From assembly GCA_023935145.1 (NCBI GenBank), contig CM043700.1, forward strand, positions 41,311,620 to 41,375,619: DNA of 64,000 bases, in the 5' to 3' direction. Numbering within the stretch: the stretch's first letter is position 1; each line of letters opens with the position of its first letter. The stretch comes from Bretschneidera sinensis (Eukaryota > Streptophyta > Magnoliopsida > Brassicales > Akaniaceae). The notes beneath the pieces were generated by a model that was not told where the DNA came from, did no database searches, and worked only from the letters and a program-made list of their open reading frames with translations. Made by a program: the position numbers and the translations under genes. This document shows, piece by piece, positions 56,294 to 64,000 of this stretch.

Positions 56294-57787
56294 TTATTTA
56301 GGCTTGCACAGTTCTCTCCAAGCCACCAGGGCCTTTCTGGGACTAGAAGCACAGCCATTCCAGAGAAAGGCTCTGCTCAGTTTTATAATTTTCTCCACTA
56401 TATTTGCAGGGATAGGAGAAATGGCCAGCCAAAAACTTTCCACCCCTTGCAGCACTGACTTGATCAGTTCATATCTACCAGCATAAGAAAGGGAAGACCC
56501 TGCCCAAGCACTGATATAGGAAGTAATCTTGTCAATCAAAGGGAAGTAGTTAGCAGCATTTAACATGGAGGATGCCAAGGGGACCCCTAAATATCTGAAG
56601 GGGAAGCTGCCAACCTCCATACCAGTAATCCTTTTAATTTCTACTAACTCAACCACAGAAATCCCAGCTTGGAAGATATTACATTTAGGTAGACTTGCTT
56701 GCAGACCAGAGCAGTCACTGAAATCATCCAGACATCCCATCAATAATCTAACAGACCATACATCTCCTCTGGCAAACAGAATAAGGTCATCAGCAAATGC
56801 TAAGTGGTTGATTCTTTGTTTGTCACACTTAGGGTGGTATTGGAACCCATCCTCCTCTTTGAGACTTGACAGGAGCCTTGAGAGGTATTCAAGTATGATC
56901 ATAAAAAGATAAGGGGAAAGAGGATCCCCTTGTCTAAGCCCTCTTTTACCCTCAAAGAATCCATGAAGGCTCTCATTGATGGATAGGGAATAGGCAGTTG
57001 TAGTGACACACTCCATAACCCATCTTCTAAACTTTTTTGGGAACCCAAGACCTGAAATCATGCCATTCAGAAATTCCCAGCTAACTGTATCATAGGCCTT
57101 CCTGATGTCAACTTTAATCATGCATCTTGGAGAAATTCTCTTTCTGCTGTATTTCCTCAGTAGTTCTTGCACAAGGTAAATGTTCTCAAACATACTTCTG
57201 GCTTTTATAAATGCCACCTGTGCTGGATTGATAATGCTACCCAGAATGGGAGACAGTCTTGCTGCCATGACCTTGGAAATGATCTTGTATATAACATTGC
57301 AGCATGTTATAGGCCTGTAATCTTCAACCTTGGAAGCATGCTTACTTTTAGGTATCAGAGCCAGAGCTGTATGGTTAATTTGTTTCAACATCTTGCCATT
57401 CTGGAAAAATTTCTGAACTGCCTTTATCACTTCAATCTTTATGATATCCCAAGCATTTTTGAAAAATCCAAAAGTGTAAACATCTGGTCCAGGGGATTTT
57501 TCATCCCCAATGCTCCAGAGAGCAGCTTTGATCTCCTCTTCAGTAACCTCCTCTACAAGGGTTGCAGCTTGACTCTCGAATAGTTTTGGGCCTTTATCTA
57601 AGGCCTCCAGGTCTAAGGTCCTGGAAGGTTTAGAGGTACCAAGTAGGCTTTTATCGAATTTGACAAACTCATAAACCACCTCAGCTTCAGAAGAGGTTGT
57701 GGCACCACTAACTGTCTCCACAGCAGCTATATGATTCTTACTAGTCCTTCTTTTTATGTAAGCATGAAAGAGTTTAGAGCCCGTCAC
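56294..57787 (-). pseudogene. LINE ORF2 reverse transcriptase domain
   Basis: Longest open frame in the window, 497 residues. RT blocks in order: IPKSKHASKVEDYRPITCCN, IKVDIRKAYDTVSWEFLNGM, KRGLRQGDPLSPYLFMIILE, the catalytic HLAFADDLILFARG, GCLDDFSDCSGLQASLPKCN and FPFRYLGVPLASS. The catalytic Asp pair in FADD is intact. It begins after a frameshift at about 57790 and ends at a TAA within KPK*EGGLG. In the family this domain performs target-primed reverse transcription at the nick made by the endonuclease. Confidence 0.95.
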
Positions 57788-58097
57788 TATTCAGAAGAAA
57801 TTTACATTTTGCCTGTTGAGATAAAAAACTCCTCTCAGCTTCAAACAGCTTAAAAGCATTAAGCTTTTACGCAGACACCCTACTTTGGAGATCAGAGTTG
57901 GAGGGGTTATCATGAAGCTCCTCCTGCAATCTGTTAAGGGCTTGAGATGATTCAGTAGCTCTAGCAGAAATGTGACTAAAATGCCTCTCATTCAATCTTT
58001 TGAGATGGTATTTTAGTATTTTCAAATTTCTGCAAAGCTTGAACATACTAGTGCCCTCTATGGAACTGCTCCAATTTCTTTTAATTAGATCAGAAAA
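57788..58097 (-). pseudogene. LINE ORF2 linker between endonuclease and RT, frameshifted
   Basis: Same element, broken frames: LKKLNF-like and ISARATESSQALNRLQEEL are readable in one frame, and QAKCKFLLNSD in another. A stop at 58098 follows YNMWTEHE. Confidence 0.7.
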
Positions 58098-58982
58098 CTA
58101 TTCATGCTCTGTCCACATGTTGTAAAATTTGAAAGATCTTCTGCCCCCTCTGACTTCATCCAGAAGACTAACAAGGTAAGGGGAGTGGTCTGAAAGGCAA
58201 CCAACAAGAGGAAATCTTGCTTGAGCACTATAACCCTTTTGAAACCATGCACTGTTTACCATGGCCCTGTCAAGCTTACTCCAAACATGATTATTAGTCC
58301 ATGTATATAGGCACCCAGTAAAATTTACATCTATTAATCGAGTATCTCTGCAGCAGGCACTAGGATCTTTTAATTCATAATCAGAAACAGGATTACCATT
58401 TGCTTTCTCGTCTGCACCAAAAACATTGTTAAAATCCCCCAATACAAGCCAAGGGCCAGGGGTCTCAACACTAAAATTACACAAGTTTTCCCATAAAGGT
58501 CTTCTAGAAACAATGGAATTGAAAGCATATACAAAACTCACTACAAAATTGCTAGATGAAATTAAGCAAGTAACATTACAATGTATCACTTGTGGATTAA
58601 AATGTAAAACTGACAGACTGACCTTTGAAGGGTCCCAGATCACCACAATTCTGCCTGCAACATGAGTGTGAAAATTGTTGGTCTGCCTCCACATTCTGAA
58701 TTTGTTGTCCATGATAATGTTCAACTTGTTTTCATCTAACTTGGTCTCCAAAATTCCCATGATATCTATTATGTTGCTTCTCATGAGGTGTGCAACCCCA
58801 TTTTGTTTTAGAGGCTTGTGGAAGCCCCTGATGTTCCAGCAGGCTACAATCATTGGTGGTGCAGGGAAGGTTCTCCACCCTTTCCTCCTTTCTAAATTTC
58901 TACCCCCATTGTCTTCTCTTTCCTCCTTTTTACCTTGCCCTGAACACTCTCCTGACATATTTCTTCCTTCTCTTTTCCACAA
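58098..58982 (-). pseudogene. LINE ORF2 apurinic/apyrimidinic-type endonuclease
   Basis: Open for 294 residues. Catalytic blocks are all present: IVACWNIRGFHKPLKQN (Asn), DIMGILETKLDENK (Glu), WLVLGDFNNVFGADEK (Asp, Asn), and LVGCLSDHSPYLVSL (Asp, His). The enzyme nicks the target so the DNA end can prime reverse transcription. The likely true start is at the MIVACWN block; the preceding 40 residues overlap the ORF1 end. Linked to the RT only through the broken linker. Confidence 0.92.
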
Positions 58983-59064
58983 CCAGTAGAGGGTTCCTTA
59001 GGAGTCTTATTTCTGCTTTCTGCTCTAGAGGGATCAGGACCTCTATCATGCTGGGGGGGACAAC

Positions 59065-60539
59065 CTAACCCCTATTTTCCTTGGATTTGCTTCTCCTCTC
59101 AGGGAGAATTGGATGAGTCAAGCCCTTTTTAGAGGATGGTTCACTCCCAGAGGACACAACCTTTTCTGTAGTCAAGCCAGTCCCCTTTTCAACAGGCTTA
59201 TCAGAGGTGCTGCCCTTTTCTCTATTGGGAGCTGTGTTCCCTCCTATAGCAGGAGGAACCTCTGCCTTATCCTTATTCTCCTTCCCACTAACATTCTTTG
59301 GTTTGAATCTACAGGAGTGAGCATCATGTCCAAGAACTTTACAATGCCCACAGTACTTGGGGAGATTTTCATATGTCACTTTCTGTTCATAGATATGTCC
59401 TCCAGGCATGCTTACTGTGACTGAAAATTTTAGTTTCTTTGCTACATCAATCTCCACCAACAATCTAGCATATGAAATTCTATCCTTGCTGTTAGTTAGT
59501 TGGTCAGTGTACAGTGGTTTCCCTAATTGAGTACCTATTTTACTTAGGAAGTTAGCAGACCATAACTCCAGAGGGACCCTCTCAGTTGGATCCATATAGG
59601 AACTGTGCTTATTTCCTCATTGTCAAACGTAAAGAACTTGGGCATAGATTTTAACAATAAATGTCTGCCATACACAGCATATGGCCCTTCCTGCATTACT
59701 TTCATTTTATCTTCTGCATTACCAAATTTAAAAACAATCCAACCACTATCATGAAAATGTGTAATGACAGTTACTTTCCATGAGTCAGTGAGCTGTTTGA
59801 GTGCTGCCCTTCCAGGGAACCTTCCAGCAAAATATCCCACTAGGCAATAGGGGTATTCTTCAAAAGCTTCCTTTATATCCTCCTCCGAGACACACACTAC
59901 ATCTCCATCAGATTCAATGGTTGTAAGCTGCATACCTTTACATGGTTTCCTATTATCAGCAAAAAAGCTTACCCAGGGAGCTCTTGTGCCTTCTCCTGCT
60001 TGAGCATTGCTTCTGTTTTTGTCATTCTTTACCCCTAAGTGAGAGGCCATACCATCCTTTGACTCTGGAACTTTACTGTTTATCTCTGCACCACAGTGAA
60101 CAGTAGCAGGCCTAGCACTGTTCTCTTCACTCGGTATCTTATCATTTTTCTTTTCATGCACTTCAATGCTCTCCTCTGAGGAGCTATAAGCCTCCTCTTT
60201 CCCACAAAAAGATCCTTTATCAAAGCCATCTGAAGCTTCTTCTCGATTCAAGGTACTGTTCACCTCTGAATCTTCAAGCAATCTTTTTTCTCTACTCTTG
60301 CCATAGCCTTCTATTTCCAGTCTAAGAGACCTGGAATCCTCTTCACCCAGAGAGCATGAGGTACTACCTGAGCCAGAGGTTGTCCCTTCCAGAGCCTGCT
60401 TTTTTCCATATTCTTGGATTTTGTTTCTTGACATTGGTACTGTAGCACCTTTGCTTTCGAAATGATTCTTCACAAACTCCAGGTCCTTCTGCTCCTGGAT
60501 TGAGAGTGGGGTTTTCTTATTGGACTTTTTCTTACCCAT
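59065..60539 (-). pseudogene. LINE ORF1 (DUF4283-type with CCHC zinc knuckle), one frameshift
   Basis: ORF1 proteins bind LINE RNA. The first segment (60539-59544) starts MGKKKSNKKTPLSIQEQK, has a Ser/Glu-rich linker, then a DUF4283-type fold (LTDSWKVTVITHFHDSGWIV, MQEGPYAVYGRHLLLKSM, TVPIWIQL). The second (59595-59065) continues PLELWSANFLSKIGTQLGKP, ISYARLLVEIDVAKKLKF and the knuckle CGHCKVLGHDAHSC. The two overlap where a one-base deletion in the run near 59575 breaks the frame. This seems to be the only lesion in ORF1. Confidence 0.9.
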
Positions 60540-60677
60540 TAAATAGAAAAGGGATGAAGAATGAGGGCTAGAAGAGATGGGGGAAGGGAGAAGAGATCAG
60601 CAACCATAGACAAGCAACTTTTTGCTCAGCTGAGAGTTTCTCTCTCTAGCTTGCCCTTTTTCATGCGCGCACTTTCT

Positions 60678-60944
60678 TGGCTGTGCGCACTGTTGCACAC
60701 TGAAGCTCGGACTGTGTGCACTGAGGCTCAGACGAGGCCGAACGTATGAGCACATATACATACGCTTGGACTTTTGGTGTGCGCGCGCTTTCCTGGCTGT
60801 GTGCACTGTTGCGCACTGAAGCTTGGACTGTGTGCACTAGTGTGCACTAAGGCTCGGACGAGGCCGAGTGTATGAGCACATATGCACACGCTCAGATTTT
60901 TGGTGTGCACGCGCTTTCTTAGCTGTGCGCACTGAAGCTTGGAC
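60678..60944. repeat. ~126-bp tandem array, right part
   Basis: Continuation of the array after the LINE, two to three units (GAGGCCGAACGTATGAGCAC near 60735, GAGGCCGAGTGTATGAGCAC near 60861), more divergent than the left part. Confidence 0.88.
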
Positions 60945-61460
60945 TGTGTGCACTACAGCGCTCGACCGTGAACACTTAGCAACGGCTCGGACAGGGACGT
61001 GTGCACTACGACGCTCGGCCGTGTGCACTTAGCAACCACTCGGACGGGGGCATGTGTACTACGGCACTTGGCCATGTGCACTTAGCAACCGTTCGGACAG
61101 GAGCATGTGCACTACGGTGCCCGGCTAAGTGCACTTAGCAACCGCTCGGATAGGGGCATGTGCACTACGGCGCTCGGCTGTGTGCACTTAGCAACCGCTC
61201 TGACAAGGGAATGTGCACTATGGCGCTCAGCCGTTTGCACTTAGCAACCACTCGGACAGGGGCATGTGCACTACGACTAAGGGCCGTGTGCACTTAGCAA
61301 CCGCTCGGACAGGGGAATGTGCACTACGACACTCGGCTGTGTGCACTTAGTAACCGCTCGGACAGGGGCATGTGCACTATGGCGCCCTGCCATGTGCACT
61401 TTAGCAACCGTTCGGACAGGGGCATATGCACTACAGTGCTCGGCCGTGTGCACTTGAAAC
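60945..61460. repeat. 53-bp tandem array with GTGCAC hairpins
   Basis: About nine to ten units such as GGACAGGGGCATGTGCACTA followed by CGGCGCTCGGCCGTGTGCAC, with CGGAC at 61041, 61094 and 61147 (53-bp spacing). Each unit has GTGCACTACGGC facing GCCGTGTGCAC, an almost perfect stem with a 4-5 base loop. The array ends about 100 bp before the primer site, so it lies in the element's 5' leader. Confidence 0.92.
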
Positions 61461-61552
61461 TCTAAAGTGTGCTACGCGGTGTTAGACGGCTTGGCATCGC
61501 AACAGATGAGTTCTTTAGACTTCTTCGCTTCTACTGTAGTGAGAGATTATGG

Positions 61553-61571
61553 TTTCCCACAGACGGCGCCA
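61553..61571 (-). promoter_or_regulatory. Primer binding site of the hairpin-array element
   Basis: Minus strand TGGCGCCGTCTGTGGGAAA, the primer-site sequence repeatedly found in Tat/Ogre-type elements. It lies 6 bp from the 5' LTR end. Confidence 0.82.
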
Positions 61572-61577
61572 ATCTGT

Positions 61578-62196
61578 TGATGCCGCGAACTGTTAACGCT
61601 GACGTGGCCAAGGTGAGGACGTGGCTTGGGTGCTGATACGGTCTGGAAGCTGACACGACTTGAATGTTGATATGACCTGGACCCTGCACAAGTAACAGGG
61701 GGAGACTAAAGGTCCTCAGAAGGAGAGGGGGGGAGGCCTCTGAGGACGCTCCGATGCTTAAGTTAGCCAGGGCTAAAGGGGAGGAGCCGAGGGTTTTAAA
61801 GAGAAACCGAGGACTCAAATAAATTAAATGCAAGTAGAAAAAGACTGAATGTCCCCTTCGGTGGAGTCCATACCTGGGCTTAGTTATAGCCATCCGCCCC
61901 TAAAGGGTCAATGATTACAAGCTCGGGGCAGGGCGACCGTAGGGTGGCTGCTGCAGGTCGTAGGGTGGCCATAGGGTAGTTGCAGGGCGGCTGCAGTGTA
62001 GCTGTAGGGCTGTGCATCGAGGGGGCCCAGGTCTGGGCCACTCTTCGTGGGCCCGAAGGTTTTGCTGGGCCGAGCTGTTTCTTGAACCGGAGCCTCCATC
62101 AGGCCGGAGAGTTGGCCGGGCCTGAACTTATTCGGAGTGGACTGTTCTGTTGGGCCTGGAGCCTATTTGGGCCTGAATATTTTGGGTCATATCACA
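61578..62196 (-). repeat. Right (5') LTR of the hairpin-array element
   Basis: 619 bp, TGATGCCGCG...ATCACA on +. GC-rich compared with the window. Contains a short GTAGGGTGGC/GCAGGGCGGC repeat cluster at 61925-62010. The last 200 bp match the truncated left LTR. Confidence 0.8.
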
Positions 62197-62814
62197 AAGT
62201 TTAGCAGAATGAAACTTCAGTTTGATAAGCTCAAAATATAGAACAAGTACAAAGGTGTTGAATCTTTAAAAAAAAGGCAAAAGCATGATGTATAGCAACC
62301 AAAATATAAATATAACTATAATATGCAACGCCATAATAGAAGCCATCACCTGAACATGGACTTCTTTTCGACTAACACTATTTTAATTAAAATTTAGCAA
62401 ATTTAATGCTTTAACTTTTAGGAAGTTAAGCTAAAAATTATACAAACTGATGCGGTATCTTACGTGGCATAGCACATACGTAACTGTCACGCAACACACA
62501 ATCTCACAATGGCCTCTTATTAGCATCACTAATGTGCCATGCATGCAGCCAAAGGATCCTTAACCTTATAAACAATCTTACATTGACATGGCATTTTATG
62601 CAGTGACGCGAAACCATCTGTAAGGTGTTGGCATAACATTTTAGCTTACACAACATTACTTTGACCATTTATCTTTTATACTATTCACAATTTCTAAAAG
62701 AGTTCCTTGACAAAATGCCATACATACCCAAGAAGGATCACCAAATTAATAGAATACAATAATAATGAGTTGTAACGCATAATAACAAGCAAAATTTTGG
62801 CAGATTACATACTT
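62197..62814. other. Intron-like sequence left of the BTAF1 fragment
   Basis: AT-rich, no coding sequence recognised. The next BTAF1 exon expected on the minus strand was not found here. Confidence 0.5.
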
Positions 62815-63437
62815 GTCTCTCGGTCCCAAGAAACCCTGGCATCAAAAAGTCGAAAAGGCACCACAAGTCCATGACATTGTTCTGCAAGAAGGGGTAAATC
62901 CTTTGTTAAAAAAATTGAAAATATTTAAACTTTCAGGGATTCTTACACTTGTGCCTAACCTGAATTGGTGTTCCACTTAGTATTAGGCGGTGTTGGGCTT
63001 TGAGCTGCTTTATCGCTACTGTAATTTAGACTTTGAGTTCTTAATAATGTGTCCTTCATCCAAAATACAGTAATTCCAAAGAAACTGTCCAAGATAATCA
63101 ACATCCTTGCGCACTACATCATACGATGTCATGATGGCATTACACTTATCAAAATGCTCACGAAAAGAAGTTTGGTCTTAAGCAGAACCAACATATTGCA
63201 GAGTACTCATCAATATACTTCTCTATCTCAAAGGGCCAGTGTCCAACAAGGGTTGATGGGCAAATAATTAAAGATGAGTATAGATCTGTGCTTTCATTAG
63301 AAGCACGCCGCTCCGCTATATCAGATGCGACAATTGCTGAGGCTTGAAGTGTCTTACCAAGTCCCATATCATCACATAAGATTCCATGAAGCTTGAAACG
63401 TTTCAAGAAGGCCAACCACTTGATACCTTCTTGCTGG
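62815..63437 (-). pseudogene. BTAF1/MOT1-like SNF2 ATPase, two exons
   Basis: BTAF1 (Mot1) is a SNF2-family ATPase that strips TATA-binding protein from DNA in the nucleus. Exon 63437-62959 (after TTTCAG) reads YQQEGIKWLAFLKRFKLHG, the Walker A block GILCDDMGLGKTLQASAIVA, PSTLVGHWPFEIEKYID, MTSYDVVRKDVDYLGQFLWN and the Walker B block YCILDEGHIIKN. The next exon (about 62884-62815, after CTTGCAG) reads NNVMDLWCLFDFLMPGFLG. Damage: about four codons lost after EKYID, a TAA soon after, and a one-base deletion after KNSKSK. Walker A and the DEGH box are intact. Helicase C is absent from the window. Confidence 0.85.
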
Positions 63438-64000
63438 TACCTGAAAGCATCAACTAAGCATTATGCACCAGCAGCAAGCAAAGGGGAAAATAAAGAGAGA
63501 AAAAGAAAATATTTAGAAATGACAACAGAAACTCAATAAAACTATCTCAAGCCATATTCAATTACAAAACCAGATCTAGTGGACACTGATGATTAACCAT
63601 AATACTTCAATTTTCCTAAAACAGTTACATTTCCATTTCGGAGTTGATCCAATTTGTCTGGTCCCAAAATCTTCTCTTCTTTGAGAGAAGGAAAAAAAAA
63701 ATTATACTTCATTTAAAAACAAATGTCCCTGTACAAGCTAAATAGCCTGAAAAAAATGTAACAAGAGAATGACAAAGAAAAGATAAGTTATACAAAAACA
63801 TGAAAAAATCTTCACAAATCTACCAAAACTTTTCATTTCAACAAATGATCATCGGTTAGTGAGATAAACTGATAAAGTGAGGGCTAATAGCTACTAAACT
63901 CTTCATTTTGCTACATATATATGGACTACCACTGCTCAATATCAAGAGTGTTAACACAAAAATATATGTTTTATTTCGCAAATATAGGTTCATGCAGCAA
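63438..64000. other. Intron or intergenic sequence right of the BTAF1 fragment
   Basis: AT-rich, no further BTAF1 exon recognised. If the gene continues, the exon before YQQEG would lie to the right of the window. Confidence 0.45.

Larger units (their letters stand above)
55391..60663 (-). mobile_element. L1-type LINE inserted in the tandem array
   Basis: 5.27 kb non-LTR retrotransposon on the minus strand, with ORF1 (zinc knuckle), endonuclease, RT and a C-terminal zinc-finger region, ending in a T run on + (55390-55401), i.e. a poly-A tail. It is flanked by a 14-bp duplication with one difference: TGCGCGCGCTTTCT (55377-55390) and TGCGCGCACTTTCT (60664-60677). The array continues in phase on the far side. 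Full-length structure but with frameshifts and stops in both ORFs. Confidence 0.95.
52236..62196 (-). mobile_element. Non-autonomous LTR element with hairpin tandem arrays (Tat/Ogre-style primer site)
   Basis: Right LTR 61578-62196 begins (minus) TGTGATATGACCC and ends CGGCATCA. Next to it the minus strand carries TTGGCGCCGTCTGTGGGAA (61553-61571), a primer site common in Tat/Ogre elements. The left LTR is truncated to its first ~205 bp (52236-52444) and is preceded on the minus strand by a purine tract AAGGAAGTGGGAGCC (52445-52459). Apart from an inserted LINE, the ~9 kb interior has no gag or pol. It holds three tandem-repeat families next to the primer site and a possible antisense transcription unit near the 3' LTR. 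The truncation at 52236 suggests a deletion junction. Confidence 0.75.

Noticed and set aside
56565..58989. + strand ORFs up to 138 residues
   Set aside because: Shadows of the LINE ORF2 on the minus strand.
53690..61460. CRISPR-like repeat arrays
   Set aside because: Units are contiguous tandem repeats without unique spacers, in a plant genome, and no cas-like genes exist.
1..64000. tRNA, rRNA, snoRNA or riboswitch
   Set aside because: No clover-leaf, A/B-box pair or other structured RNA was recognised by eye; only tRNA-complementary primer sites were found. A covariance-model scan would decide.

Overview
The window is nuclear DNA of a flowering plant, most likely a eudicot and possibly a woody one. 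It is AT-rich and made almost entirely of nested LTR retrotransposons, one L1-type LINE, small DNA-transposon remnants and broken pieces of ordinary plant genes that still carry introns. No intact host gene, tRNA, rRNA or CRISPR array was seen. Every coding segment listed has stops, frameshifts or missing parts, so they are called pseudogenes.

Layout, left to right. (1) 1-11018: a decayed Tat-type Ty3/gypsy element on + (RT, RNase H, second RNase H, integrase, then an antisense extra ORF). Its RT is split by a gag-only Athila-type element on - (442-6572) with two ~1.3 kb LTRs, a tRNA-Asp-like primer site and a perfect 5-bp duplication GCTGG. (2) 11019-17751: mostly noncoding, with a CDPK-related kinase (CRK) fragment, a 626-bp hAT element with an 8-bp duplication, a 203-bp fold-back element, a CAMTA ankyrin fragment and a CACTA-like remnant. 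(3) 17752-26312: a rearranged URB1/NPA1-like ribosome-biogenesis pseudogene. Its C-terminal exons occur twice in tandem, with an exon from a more upstream part of the gene between the copies. One intron holds a 2.1 kb gag-less LTR element (18993-21094) carrying a piece of PDS5, a sister-chromatid cohesion gene. (4) 27726-31464: an RPS2-like NLR pseudogene without its NB-ARC. (5) 31490-52235: a truncated copia element, an Athila-like 3' end with LTR, then a second Tat-like gypsy element (gag at 35475 to pol end at 50552, then an antisense mobile-domain-like ORF). A 9.7 kb chromovirus (Tekay/Del type, - strand, 40519-50188) sits in its integrase. (6) 52236-62196: a non-autonomous LTR element on - with a Tat/Ogre-style primer site and three families of tandem repeats (139, ~126 and 53 bp) whose units form hairpins. 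A full-length but mutated L1-type LINE (55391-60663) is inserted in the ~126-bp array. (7) 62815-63437: a BTAF1/MOT1 SNF2-ATPase pseudogene fragment.

How the parts relate. The insertions give an order of events: Tat-like elements first, then Athila-type and chromovirus insertions into their pol genes, and the LINE into the hairpin array. Host gene pieces (CRK, CAMTA, URB1, PDS5, NLR, BTAF1) mostly keep splice-site remnants, so they look like broken or duplicated genomic copies. PDS5 is the exception: it lies inside an LTR element in the element's own sense direction.

The two least ordinary structures are the PDS5-carrying LTR element and the hairpin-array LTR element with an inward-facing antisense promoter. 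Protein family assignments are from recognition of motifs and were not checked against databases.
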